NCBI RefSeq assembly: GCF_004349315.1 | Contig: NZ_SMLH01000003.1 | Span: 186,001-250,000, forward strand | DNA length: 64,000 nt | Direction: 5' to 3' | Source: Flavobacterium ranwuense | GTDB taxonomy: Bacteria; Bacteroidota; Bacteroidia; Flavobacteriales; Flavobacteriaceae | Part shown: positions 1 through 9,100 of the stretch, in pieces | Layout of the letters: every line of letters begins with the position of its first letter | How positions within the stretch are numbered: position 1 is the first letter of the stretch | Made by a program: the position numbers and the translations under genes | The notes under the pieces: model-generated | What the model saw: only the letters and a program-made list of their open reading frames with translations | Told to the model about the DNA's origin: nothing | Databases searched by the model: none

Positions 1-1
1 C

Positions 2-430
2 TTAACTAGGGATGAACAGGATGGATATGCAATTTTTAATCAAAAATGTGCCAGCTGTCACGCTACGGATTTGTTTACTGATAATTCTTTTAGAAATAAC
101 GGTTTGCAAGTGAATCCTGCTATCGATGATGTCGGTCGTTTTCGTGTAACTGAGCTACCTCAGGACAAGTACAAATTTAAAGTACCAAGTCTTAGAAACA
201 TAGAAAAAACGACGCCTTATATGCATGATGGACGACTATTTACGCTGGAAGCTGTCATGGAACATTACAATTCCGGAGTAGTGAATTCAGCTACTTTAGA
301 CCCAATTTTATATAAAAACGGGTCACTCGGCATTCCTTTAACAACAAATGAAAAAATAAAAATAATCGCTTTTCTAAAAACATTGACGGACACGCAATAT
401 CTAACGGATAAACGTTTTTCCGAATATTAA
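2..430 (+). CDS. di-heme cytochrome c peroxidase / MauG-like protein, C-terminal part
   Basis: The gene runs in from the left edge; its start lies outside the window. The reading frame is open from base 2 and carries a CASCH heme-attachment motif (bases 47-61), about 20 residues before the first internal TTG. Downstream, VPSLRNIEKTTPYMHDGR and the following LEAVMEHYNSG are the hallmark of the C-terminal heme domain of the bacterial cytochrome c peroxidase/MauG family; the Met of PYMHDGR is the usual distal heme ligand. Such proteins are periplasmic and reduce peroxide or oxidise a partner protein. The next gene encodes a barrel-type protein with a Cys-rich head in the same direction, so a shared redox or metal role is plausible but is inference. 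The family is clear; the substrate cannot be told. Confidence 0.9.
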   Translation, partial: LTRDEQDGYAIFNQKCASCHATDLFTDNSFRNNGLQVNPAIDDVGRFRVTELPQDKYKFKVPSLRNIEKTTPYMHDGRLFTLEAVMEHYNSGVVNSATLDPILYKNGSLGIPLTTNEKIKIIAFLKTLTDTQYLTDKRFSEY

Positions 431-437
431 TTTCCGA

Positions 438-577
438 AGCTATTTCCTGCTGTACACTACAAGTCCTCGCGAAAAAAGCCGTTTTTCTAAGTTCTGAAAA
501 GGGCTTCCTTTGGTCGCTTTTTCAGGACAAGGAAAACAAGCTTTTTCGCTCTGGGCTTTCCGTTTCCATCAGGGCTA
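438..577 (+). repeat. interspersed structured repeat, copy A
   Basis: About 140 bases beginning AGCTATTTCCTGCTGT and ending TTTCCATCAGGGCTA. The same two ends, in the same order and at the same distance, recur at 59382-59524. Between them is an imperfect hairpin (TTCTGAAAAGG / CTTTTTCAGGA) with the loop core GCTTCCTTTGGTCGC, again shared with the other copy. It fills nearly the whole gap between the peroxidase and barrel genes. I see no coding potential. Confidence 0.8.
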
Positions 578-589
578 AAAACAACAAAT

Positions 590-1549
590 ATGAAAAAATA
601 CGCACTACTATTTCTGCTGCTTTTTCAATTGGCAAACGCCACCGAAAAAGACAGTTTAAACACTGTTAATCCATTTGTAAAATACCATTCGTTTCTTGAA
701 GAAGAGGATTTTTGTGATGCTTGCGGTTGCTCAGCCAGCGGTGGAAGCATGGGATTTACATCGATGTTAAATTCTAATTTTGTCGGGATACGGTATTTCA
801 ATCAACAGTACAAATCCATGGATGGTTTGTACAGCAATTCGCCTTGGTACAAGGAAAATTTCAACACCGTTCAGGCTTGGGGCAGAATTCCAGTTAGCGA
901 GACTGTTCAGGTTTCGGCTTTAATTCCGTATCATTTTCATGAGAGAGAAACGGCAACAGGCAATAAAAGTATAAATGGAATTGGTGATATTACGGTTTTG
1001 GCGATGTATCGTTTGTATCAAACCCACAAAGACAGTACTTTTTTGGTGCATACGTTGCAATTAGGAGGTGGGATAAAAGCGCCAACGGGAAAATTTAACG
1101 AAGCTAATTCCGGAAGTATAAATCCAAGTTTTCAGGTAGGAACGGGAAGTTGGGATTATCTTTTGGCTACCGAATATGTCGTTAAAAGAAAGCAGTTTGG
1201 TTTGAATTTCATGCTAAATTATGTGATAAAAACCGAAAATCAAAAGAACTACCGTTTTGGAAATCAGTTGAATTATGCAGGAACTTTTTTCTATTTATAC
1301 GAGAAAAATAGCTTTTCTATAGTTCCACAACTTGGTTTTGCGGGCGAAGTCTATGAAAGCAATTATCAGCACAATCAAAAATTGAAAAACACAAATGGAG
1401 ATATTCTTTTCGGGAAAATTGGTTTAGAAGTAGGGAAGGAAAGACTTTCTTTTGGAGCCAATGCCATGTTACCTATCAATCAAAACCTTACGGGTGGCAA
1501 TGTAGAAGCTAATTATCGTTGGAGTATCAATTTGAATTACAGTTTGTAA
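590..1549 (+). CDS. exported beta-barrel-type protein (putative outer-membrane transporter)
   Basis: 319 residues. Residues 1-17 form a signal peptide (MKKYALLFLLLFQLANA). A short Cys-rich stretch follows, CDACGCSAS at residues 42-50. The rest alternates aromatic and polar residues in beta-strand fashion (VQVSALIPYHFHERE, NFMLNYVIKTENQ, GNQLNYAGTFFYLYEK) and ends in an aromatic-rich strand, WSINLNYSL, as expected of an outer-membrane barrel. It resembles proteins annotated as 'transporter' in flavobacteria; I do not know its substrate. It lies 160 bases after a di-heme peroxidase gene, with a dispersed repeat in between, and is followed directly by an intrinsic terminator. The cysteine cluster just after the signal peptide could bind metal; that is inference. 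Confidence 0.6.
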   Translation: MKKYALLFLLLFQLANATEKDSLNTVNPFVKYHSFLEEEDFCDACGCSASGGSMGFTSMLNSNFVGIRYFNQQYKSMDGLYSNSPWYKENFNTVQAWGRIPVSETVQVSALIPYHFHERETATGNKSINGIGDITVLAMYRLYQTHKDSTFLVHTLQLGGGIKAPTGKFNEANSGSINPSFQVGTGSWDYLLATEYVVKRKQFGLNFMLNYVIKTENQKNYRFGNQLNYAGTFFYLYEKNSFSIVPQLGFAGEVYESNYQHNQKLKNTNGDILFGKIGLEVGKERLSFGANAMLPINQNLTGGNVEANYRWSINLNYSL

Positions 1550-1554
1550 AATAG

Positions 1555-1587
1555 AAAAAGGAGTTTCGATTGAAACTCCTTTTTTTA
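1555..1587. terminator. bidirectional intrinsic terminator
   Basis: A perfect 13-bp stem (AAAAAGGAGTTTC / GAAACTCCTTTTT, 1555-1567 with 1572-1584) closes a GATT loop and has an A-run on one side and a T-run on the other. It sits between the convergent barrel and lysS genes and can serve both. Confidence 0.93.
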
Positions 1588-1610
1588 TAAATATATTTTA
1601 TCGAATAAAA

Positions 1611-3320
1611 TTATTCTTTCAGTCGACACGCTTTGCTATCGCCATTAACGACAACTTCAGTCAATCCTAAAGAAGATAAATTTTTCATGGCTTTGTCCCA
1701 TTTTTTACCGCTCAATTCCGATTTTATTTTTAAAAGACCAAAATCCATTTGGTTTTCATTTCCTTGTAATAGCGAGACAATTAATTTCTCATCCTCTTCC
1801 AGTTCAATTTTAACTTGAGTTTTCTCTGGTCGCATTTGTGGGAACAACAATACTTCTTGAATAGAAGCATTATTTGTCAAATACATAATCAATCGGTCCA
1901 TTCCAATTCCCATTCCAGATGTTGGAGGCATTCCGTATTCTAAAGCTCTCAAGAAATCCTCATCAATAGTTCCGGTAGCTTCATCATCTCCTTTTTCAGC
2001 CAATCTCATTTGGTCTTCAAAACGTTCTCTTTGGTCAATTGGGTCATTCAATTCAGAATAGGCGTTTGCAACTTCTTTACCGCAAATCATTAGCTCAAAA
2101 CGCTCTGTCAATTCCGGGTTGTCACGGTGTTGTTTACAAAGCGGAGACATTTCTTTTGGATAATCCGTGATGTAAGTAGGCTGAATATAATTTCCTTCGC
2201 ATTTAGCGCCAAAGATTTCATCAATCAGTTTTCCTTTCCCCATGGTTTTATCCACGTCAATTCCCATTCCTCTGGCAGCGTCAAATAACTCTGTTTCACT
2301 TTTTCCTGAAATATCAAATCCTGTAAAATGTTTGATGGAGTCCGTCATTGTAACGCGAGCATAAGGCGCTTTAAAATTGATGGTATGTTCCCCAAAAATT
2401 ACTTCTGAACTTCCATTTACGGCAATTGCGCAATGTTCCAAAAGGTCTTCGGCAAATTTCATCATCCAGTTGTAGTCTTTGTAGGCTACATATATTTCCA
2501 TGGCGGTAAATTCCGGGTTGTGTGTACGGTCCATCCCTTCATTACGGAAGTTTTTTGAAAACTCATAAACCCCTTCAAAACCACCAACAATTAATCTTTT
2601 TAAGTACAATTCGTTTGCAATACGCATATAAAGCGGGATGTCAAGCGAGTTGTGGTGCGTGATAAAAGGGCGCGCTGCAGCTCCACCGGGAATCGGTTGC
2701 AGGACAGGCGTTTCTACCTCTAAATATCCTTTATCGTTAAAGAAAGAACGCATCGCATTAAACAATTTAGTTCTTTTGATAAAGGTTTGTTTCACGTGAT
2801 CGTTTACGGTCAAATCCACGTAACGACGACGGTATCTTTGTTCTGGATCAGCAAAAGCATCGTGTGTTTTTCCATCAGCATCCGTTTTTACTACTGGAAG
2901 TGGTTTTAAGGCTTTCGCCAAAACCGTCAATCCATAAACATGAACCGAGATTTCACCTACTTGCGTTTTAAAAACTGTTCCACGAACCCCAATAAAATCT
3001 CCAATGTCCAATAGTTTTTTGAAAACTACATTGTACATCGTTTTCTCCTCATCAGTCGAAATATCATCTCTAGAAACATATACTTGAATGCGTCCTTCAG
3101 CATCTTTCAATTCCGCAAATGAGGCCTTTCCCATGATACGTTTACCCATCAAACGACCTGCTAAGACAACCTCTTTTCCTTCGTATTTCTCGAAATCAGC
3201 AAGGATTTCGCTGGAATATGCTGTTGTGATAAATTCGGCTGCAGGATAAGGTTCGATGCCTAAATTGCGTAATTCTGTAAGTGCTTCTCTACGTAGAGTT
3301 TCTTGTTCGGATAATGCCAT
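1611..3320 (-). CDS. lysS: lysyl-tRNA synthetase, class II
   Basis: 569 residues. It charges tRNA-Lys with lysine in the cytosol. The N-terminal OB-fold anticodon-binding domain covers roughly residues 50-140 (VVLAGRLMGKRIMGKASFAEL). Class II motif 2 is at about 255-275 (FSKNFRNEGMDRTHNPEF) and motif 3 at 469-477 (GMGIGMDRL). The typical bacterial enzyme ends soon after motif 3, near 500 residues; here about 70 further residues follow (500-569), rich in charged residues and ending DSKACRLKE. I believe such a tail is common in Bacteroidota, but its role is unknown to me. It is transcribed alone from a good promoter just upstream and meets the barrel gene tail to tail at a shared terminator. 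Confidence 0.98.
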   Translation of the reverse strand: MALSEQETLRREALTELRNLGIEPYPAAEFITTAYSSEILADFEKYEGKEVVLAGRLMGKRIMGKASFAELKDAEGRIQVYVSRDDISTDEEKTMYNVVFKKLLDIGDFIGVRGTVFKTQVGEISVHVYGLTVLAKALKPLPVVKTDADGKTHDAFADPEQRYRRRYVDLTVNDHVKQTFIKRTKLFNAMRSFFNDKGYLEVETPVLQPIPGGAAARPFITHHNSLDIPLYMRIANELYLKRLIVGGFEGVYEFSKNFRNEGMDRTHNPEFTAMEIYVAYKDYNWMMKFAEDLLEHCAIAVNGSSEVIFGEHTINFKAPYARVTMTDSIKHFTGFDISGKSETELFDAARGMGIDVDKTMGKGKLIDEIFGAKCEGNYIQPTYITDYPKEMSPLCKQHRDNPELTERFELMICGKEVANAYSELNDPIDQRERFEDQMRLAEKGDDEATGTIDEDFLRALEYGMPPTSGMGIGMDRLIMYLTNNASIQEVLLFPQMRPEKTQVKIELEEDEKLIVSLLQGNENQMDFGLLKIKSELSGKKWDKAMKNLSSLGLTEVVVNGDSKACRLKE

Positions 3321-3341
3321 TTTATTCTGATTTTAAGAGCG

Positions 3342-3373
3342 CAAAGATACTGTATAAGTAGCAAAGTAGCAAA
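3342..3373 (-). promoter_or_regulatory. lysS promoter (Bacteroidota -33/-7 type)
   Basis: Read on the minus strand: TTTG (3373-3370), 20 bases, then TATCTTTG (3349-3342). This fits the flavobacterial consensus TTTG...TAnnTTTG. The predicted start of transcription is about 15-20 bases before the lysS ATG. Confidence 0.75.
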
Positions 3374-3391
3374 GTGCTAACCGTTTTTTGG

Positions 3392-3470
3392 AGCTATTTC
3401 CAGCTTTGCGCTACAATCTTTTTATTTTTAAAGTAAAAATAAAAAGGATTTTCACTGTACTCTGGGCTAG
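3392..3470 (+). repeat. interspersed structured repeat, copy B
   Basis: Begins AGCTATTTCCAGCTTTGCGC and ends TCTGGGCTAG, like copy A. The core is a nearly perfect hairpin, AATCTTTTTATTTTTA (3415-3430) with TAAAAATAAAAAGGATT (3434-3450), with one bulged base. It lies between the divergent lysS and lipoprotein genes. Confidence 0.7.
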
Positions 3471-3488
3471 GGATTGTAGTTCTTAATT

Positions 3489-3496
3489 TACATTTG
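3489..3496 (+). promoter_or_regulatory. -7 promoter element for the lipoprotein gene
   Basis: TACATTTG matches TAnnTTTG. No good TTG is seen at the -33 distance. The predicted start of transcription (about 3501) lies about 25 bases before the TTG start codon. Confidence 0.5.
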
Positions 3497-3525
3497 GTGA
3501 AAATCACGATTCAAAATTATAGAAA

Positions 3526-4257
3526 TTGAAAAATAAAATTTACGCTTTGTTGTTTTTAGGATTACTCGCTACAAGTTGTCAAATCACCGAAACCATCCAT
3601 TTAAATCAGGACGGAACGGGGAAAATAGAAACCGAATCACTTCGAGACGAACACAGTTATATGCAAGTAGCGGGTGAAAATTATTCGAAAGAAGAAAAAT
3701 TCGAGGATACAACTTACGTTTTCAAGGATTTTATAACGAAATATTCGGAAACATTTTCAAAACTTCCAGCATTCGAAAAAGCTATTTTTCAAAAATATGC
3801 AACCGTTAACGTTCACATCAAGAAAAGTTCTTACGAGAAAGAATTTCGAACAACAATCAGTCAAAATTTTAATACAATAGAGGAAGTTGCGGATTTATAC
3901 AAAACCGAAGAATATGCAGATGATATAGAAAATAATTATGCATTGGTTGCCGAAGAGCATTATTATTCAGTCAGCTACACTTTTGACGGAAGTCTTTTTA
4001 AAAGGACAGTGGAAATTACAGATGCAGTTGAGCTAAAAAAACAGCAGGATAAAATTGAAGGATACAAAACTCAAATTTCTAAATCTAAAATCACGCAGCT
4101 TTATGTTTTAAAGTATCATTTTCCCAGAAAAATAAAGACAGTGTCAAATACAAAAGCAAAAATTAGCGAAGACAGAAAATCATTGGAATTGCAATTTCTG
4201 TTATCTGATTGTTTACAAAATCCAGAACGCACGAATTTAGAAGTAATTTTGGAGTAA
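3526..4257 (+). CDS. hypothetical lipoprotein
   Basis: 243 residues, read from a TTG start. An in-frame TAG lies two codons upstream and the next Met is about 45 residues in, beyond the signal peptide, so TTG is the only start that keeps the export signal. Residues 1-18 form a lipoprotein signal with the lipobox LATSC (Cys18). The mature part opens QITETIHLNQDGTGKIETE, a pattern I associate with small bacterial lipoproteins of unknown function, and then becomes Lys/Glu-rich with mixed helix and strand. No catalytic motif is visible. It stands alone with its own -7 box and is followed by a strong palindromic repeat. Its function is unknown. Confidence 0.75.
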   Translation: MKNKIYALLFLGLLATSCQITETIHLNQDGTGKIETESLRDEHSYMQVAGENYSKEEKFEDTTYVFKDFITKYSETFSKLPAFEKAIFQKYATVNVHIKKSSYEKEFRTTISQNFNTIEEVADLYKTEEYADDIENNYALVAEEHYYSVSYTFDGSLFKRTVEITDAVELKKQQDKIEGYKTQISKSKITQLYVLKYHFPRKIKTVSNTKAKISEDRKSLELQFLLSDCLQNPERTNLEVILE

Positions 4258-4285
4258 CGATGTTAAATTTAAAGAATCGTTCTTC

Positions 4286-4346
4286 TTGTCCAGTCGAGCG
4301 CAGTCGTGACTCCTTTAATTAGTCTCGACTGCGCTCGACTGGACAA
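4286..4346. repeat. long palindromic repeat (GTCCAGTCGAGCGCAGTCG type)
   Basis: The 21-base arms 4286-4306 and 4326-4346 are perfectly complementary; after one mismatch four more pairs form, leaving a 9-base loop. Its GC-rich core (CAGTCGAGCGCAGTCG) stands out from the AT-rich surroundings. It lacks a T-run, so it is a dispersed palindrome more than a classical terminator, although it lies just after the lipoprotein gene. Confidence 0.9.
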
Positions 4347-4391
4347 ACGTGTAATTAGGAACAACTTCATAATTCATTCTTGAAAACTTTG

Positions 4392-4399
4392 TACCTTTG
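4392..4399 (+). promoter_or_regulatory. -7 promoter element for lipB
   Basis: TACCTTTG followed by C, a good TAnnTTTG match 54 bases before the lipB ATG. The -33 element is weak. Confidence 0.55.
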
Positions 4400-4425
4400 C
4401 GATTCAAAAATAAGGGGACGAAATA

Positions 4426-4450
4426 GGATTGCTTCGTTCCTCGCAATGAC
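4426..4450 (+). repeat. dispersed repeat forming the lipB leader
   Basis: Contains ATTGCTTCGTTCCTCGCAAT with short self-complementary ends (ATTGC/GCAAT). I recognise the reverse complement (ATTGCGAGGAACGAAGCAAT) as a repeat found between genes in many bacteria. It ends two bases before the lipB start codon. Confidence 0.6.
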
Positions 4451-4452
4451 AA

Positions 4453-5151
4453 ATGAATAAAACCATCCAACTTCAAGATTTAGGAACCAAAGATTACAAG
4501 GAAACTTGGGAATACCAAGAAGAATTGTTCAAGGGTATTGTTGATTTGAAAATTCGAAATCGCAGAGAAGAACTCGATTTAGAGACTCCAAATTACTTTC
4601 TTTTTGTGGAACATCCGCATGTTTATACTTTAGGGAAAAGTGGTGATCTGAGTAATTTACTGTTATCTGAAAAACAATTGGAAGCTAAAGGAGCGACTTT
4701 TTATAAAATCAACCGAGGTGGTGACATAACGTATCACGGACCGGGCCAAATTGTGGGTTATCCCATTATAGACTTAGAAAATTTCTTTACAGATATTCAT
4801 AAATACTTGCGTTTTTTGGAAGAAGCCATCATTCTTACCCTTCAAGAATATGGAATCGTTTGCGGTAGAAGCGAAGGCGAAACTGGAGTTTGGTTGGGCG
4901 TAGGAACTCCATTTGCAAGAAAAATATGTGCTATGGGCGTTCGCGCTTCCCGTTGGGTAACCATGCATGGATTTGCTTTAAATGTAAATGCTGATTTGGG
5001 TTATTTTGATAATATCATTCCGTGTGGGATTCGCGGTAAAGCCGTAACTTCATTAAACGTCGAACTTGGCGTAGAAAAAGTAAACGAAGCGGAAGTGAAA
5101 GAAAAAATCCTAAAACATTTTGCAGATTTGTTTGAAGCTAAGTTTGATTGA
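4453..5151 (+). CDS. lipB: octanoyl-[acyl-carrier-protein]:protein N-octanoyltransferase
   Basis: 232 residues. LipB moves the octanoyl group from acyl carrier protein to lipoyl domains, the first step of lipoate-cofactor synthesis. The family signature RGGDITYHGPGQ is at residues 88-99. The expected catalytic pair is present: Lys157 (in ARKICAMGVRASRW) and Cys191 (in NIIPCGI). Length and order are normal for LipB. Transcription should start just after the TACCTTTG box, giving a leader of about 50 bases that consists largely of a dispersed repeat ending two bases before the ATG. No lipA neighbour is in view. Confidence 0.97.
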   Translation: MNKTIQLQDLGTKDYKETWEYQEELFKGIVDLKIRNRREELDLETPNYFLFVEHPHVYTLGKSGDLSNLLLSEKQLEAKGATFYKINRGGDITYHGPGQIVGYPIIDLENFFTDIHKYLRFLEEAIILTLQEYGIVCGRSEGETGVWLGVGTPFARKICAMGVRASRWVTMHGFALNVNADLGYFDNIIPCGIRGKAVTSLNVELGVEKVNEAEVKEKILKHFADLFEAKFD

Positions 5152-5163
5152 AGATTTTAGATT

Positions 5164-5282
5164 AACGATTTTTGATTTCAGATCTGTGTCAGACTTATGA
5201 ATTTCATTATTATTGAATATTTTAAAAAAAAAACAATTTTTAATGTAATCGATTTCCTTTCAATCTGAAATCAAAAATCGTT
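5164..5282. repeat. inverted pair of a dispersed 20-mer
   Basis: AACGATTTTTGATTTCAGAT (5164-5183) occurs again as its exact reverse complement at 5263-5282. A third exact copy is at 23141-23160. The pair lies between the convergent lipB and rnhB genes, where no T-tailed terminator is visible; the long-range hairpin could fill that role. Confidence 0.75.
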
Positions 5283-5291
5283 ATTCCTCAT

Positions 5292-5951
5292 TCAAAAATC
5301 AAAAGAATACTGTTCCGGTAACAATCGAAACGTCATTCGGTGGTATTTCGTCACGCCATATTTCCGTATCGCTTCTCTATGCTCTTTGGTAGGATAACCT
5401 TTGTTTTGTTTCCAATTGTACATTGGGAATTCCTCATGAATCCGGTTCATGTATTCATCTCTATGCGTTTTTGCTAATACAGAAGCGGCAGCAATACTCA
5501 TAAATTTTGCATCTCCTTTTATGATACTGGCACTCGGAATCGAATTTAGGATTTCGATTTCAGCATCTGTAAAAATCTTTCCTCCTCGATTTTTAATTCC
5601 TCCTTTAGGAATTAAAGGACTATTTCCATCTACAATAATAGATTCAGGTCTTGGATCCAGTTTTAGAATACTTTCCTGCATTGCTTTTATAGAGGCATTC
5701 AGAATGTTTATTTCGTCAATTATCAAAGGTTCAAGATGTGTTACTGCAAACGTAACGGCTTGTTGTTCTATTAAAGGTTTTAATTTTTCTCTTGCTTTTT
5801 CAGATAACTGCTTGCTGTCATTTAATATATCATTTTGAAAATCAAATGGCAATATTACAGCAGCGGCAGTAACCGGTCCGGCAAGACAGCCTCGGCCGGC
5901 TTCGTCAGTTCCGGTTTCTAAATTTGGTATTAAAAAAAATAGGTTTAGCAT
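5292..5951 (-). CDS. rnhB: ribonuclease HII
   Basis: 219 residues from the start chosen here. It cuts the RNA strand of RNA-DNA hybrids and removes single ribonucleotides. The signature [16 protein letters not shown] near the N-terminus supplies the first catalytic Asp and Glu; IIVDGN and [24 protein letters not shown] supply the remaining acidic residues and the RNase HII-specific block. The frame extends 12 codons further to an ATG at 5987, but family members start about 15 residues before DEAGRG, so the internal Met at 5951 is preferred. The final [10 protein letters not shown] matches the family tail. It is convergent with lipB. Confidence 0.95.
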   Translation of the reverse strand: MLNLFFLIPNLETGTDEAGRGCLAGPVTAAAVILPFDFQNDILNDSKQLSEKAREKLKPLIEQQAVTFAVTHLEPLIIDEINILNASIKAMQESILKLDPRPESIIVDGNSPLIPKGGIKNRGGKIFTDAEIEILNSIPSASIIKGDAKFMSIAAASVLAKTHRDEYMNRIHEEFPMYNWKQNKGYPTKEHREAIRKYGVTKYHRMTFRLLPEQYSFDF

Positions 5952-6148
5952 TAAAAGTGATTTTGGTAAAAATATAGTTTTACACATAATTATTTCTATA
6001 TAATTGTATTTAATAATTAAATTATTTAGGAATGTTTTTTCTTTTGGCGAAAATGTTAATAAATATAAAATATGTTTTTTGTTATTAATATTGTTTTTTA
6101 AGATTTTTTTAAGATTTTTGTCGAATAACTAATTCAAACAAATTTAAT

Positions 6149-9100
6149 ATGAGATTAAAATTCAAATGGATTTTTACGCTATTGTTAGCGTTATCTATGC
6201 AGTTTTCTTTTGCACAAGAGAAAACCGTTACTGGTGTTGTTTCGGATGCCGCTGGACCAGTTCCGGGGGCGAATATTGTGGTCAAAGGTACAAAAAACAG
6301 TACTCAAACTGGTTTTGACGGAAGATATTCTATCAAAGCCAAAGCGGGTGATGTTTTAGTGTTTTCTTTTATAGGTATGAAAGAGATTACAGCTAATGTT
6401 GGAACTTCTTCGACAGTTAGTGTAATTTTAGTTAGTGATTCACAGTCACTAAATGAGGTTGTGGTAACATCCTTTGGAATAAAAAGAGATAAAAAATCTC
6501 TGGGTTATTCTACACCAAAAATCCAAGCAAAAGAACTTACTGCCGCAAAAGCTACTAACGTAACCAATCAACTTGTAGGTAAAGTTGCTGGTGTACGCGT
6601 AACCGGATCAGGAGGAGCTTTTACGGGTTCTAGTATAATAATAAGAGGACTTACAACTTTTACCGGAAGTAACCAACCGTTGTATGTTGTGGATGGGGTG
6701 CCTATCGATAACAGTGGTGGAGGTGCTTCGTTACAAAGAGGTGCATCGCCATCAAATCGTGCTGTCGATATTAATCCTGAAGACATTGAAAGCGTAGTTG
6801 TTTTAAAAGATGCTGCTTCAACTGTTCTTTATGGATCTAGAGGTGCATCTGGTGTCATTGTAATTACTACTAAAAAAGGTAGAAAAGGAGAGAAATCATC
6901 AATTACTTTTGACTCAAGTTTTAACATAGGAAATGTAAATCGTTTACCGGATTATCAAAATGAATATGCGCAAGGTTTAAACGGTACGTTAACACCTGCT
7001 CAAATTGGTTCTGCTTTAGTGCCTAATAGATCAAATTCCGCAGGCCTTATGGTCGCATCTTCATGGGGGCCTAAGATTATGGGTCAAACAATTACAAACT
7101 CATATGGTCAACCTGAAGTATTGCAAGCTTATAAAAATAATGTTAAAGATTTTTTTAAAACTTCTTATAACGCTCAAAATAACTTAAGTTTTGCTGGAGG
7201 TTCTGAAAAGTCTAGTTTTAGACTTGCTATTGGAAATACAAAAGAAACGTATGTTATTGACAATAACAATTTATCTCGAACTAATCTAACTTTTTCAGGA
7301 AACACTCAAATGTCTGAAAAGTTGAACATAGGAGCTAATATTACCTACACCAATACAACTTCACAAAGAACTTTACAAGGAAACAACTTGTCTAACCCAT
7401 TGTTTAGAGGATATTTTACTCCAAGATCCTATAATTTAAGTGGTTTGCCGTTTGAAAATGCACAAGGTCAGCAGTTGTATGCAGGTGGTGAGGACAACCC
7501 TTATTGGACTATTAAAAACAATCTGTACAATGATAAAGTAAATAGAATATTGGCTAATTTTAATGCTAAATACGATTTTGCTTCATGGTTGAGTGCTGAC
7601 TTTAAAATCGGTACAGATTTCTATAATTTGAATAGTGCTGGTTTTGATGAGATTGGAAACAGAGGTGCTGGTTTTGTGCAAGGTTCAACTAATATTGGAG
7701 GTTTAATAGAGAGCGCTACAAACGTTCACAATTTGAACCAATATTTTACATTGAATGCCTCTAAAAAGTTCAATGATTTTACTTTGTCTGGATCACTTGG
7801 AAATGAGTTTAATAATAATTATAGCTTTGCTTCTCAAGTTACAGGTCTAAATTTAGTGATTCCTGGATTTGCCAATTTATCTAATGCTGTGACGTATGCT
7901 CCTGCTTCCTCTATTGTAAATACAAAATTGTTTGGAGTTTTTGCAGATGTTGTTCTAGAGTATAAAAATTTCTTGTCCGTAAATGTTAAGGCTAGAAATG
8001 ACTGGTCCTCTACATTAGCTCCAGAGAACAATTCTATTTTCTATTCGGCAGTGTCAGGAAGTTTTGTTTTGACTGAGGCATTTCCTGCAATTAAGTTTGG
8101 CGATAAAATCAATTTAATAAAGTTTAGAGCAAGTGCAGGTGAAGTAGGAAAAGGTGCTCCTGCTTATGCAACGAATACTTACTTCGCTCAAGCTAATGCT
8201 TCTGATGGTTTTGGTCCACAAATTGTTTTCCCTTTCAATGGGAATGCTGGTTTTTCTCTTTCTAATACAGCTGGTAATGCAGATCTTACACCAGAGTTTA
8301 CTAAAGAGATTGCTTTTGGAACTGAAATGGCATTTTTTAATAATCGATTAAATATTGATGCTACCTATTACGAACGTAATACTCGTAATGTAATTTTAAG
8401 TGTACCAGTATCAGCAGGATCAGGAGTTACAAACGTTTTGAAGAATGCAGGAAAGCTTTCTACAAAAGGGCTTGAAATTGCAATATCTGGAACACCAATC
8501 AAAACTCGAAATTTTTCATGGGATTTAGGAGCAAATTATACTCAGTATGTATCTACAGTTGATGAATTGGCTCCAGGTGTAACTAATATATTTTTAGGTG
8601 GCTTTACAACTCCTAATATTCGCTTAGTTGCAGGTGATGAATATGGTCAAATTTATGGTTCTAAATATCAGCGTAACGCTAATGGGCAAATGTTAATTAA
8701 TCCTGCAACTGGTTTGCCATTGCAAACTACAAGCGTAGAGAAAATTGGAAATCCAAACCCTGATTTTACAATGGGTATTACCAATACTTTTACGTACAAA
8801 AACTTTAGTTTATATGTTTTGTTAGACATTCGTGAAGGAGGAGATCAATATTCAAGAAATATAGCTGACGTACAAAGAAATGGTGTGGCCGTAGAGACAG
8901 CTGAATTTCCTAGATTTGCAGCCGATAATGTTACTGCTAACACACCATATCTTTATGAAGGTGTTTATGCCTCAGGCGTAAATGCAGGTCAGCCGAACAC
9001 CATACAGGTAAATGCTCAATCTTATTATGGTAATCAAGGGAAGTATATTGCTGCTGAAGGATTTATATATGACACCTCTTGGTTTAGAGTTAGAGAGATG

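Noticed and set aside
6071..6148. Promoter for the first SusC gene
   Set aside because: Several TTG and TTTTTG words occur, but none has both the right spacing and a TAnnTTTG match.
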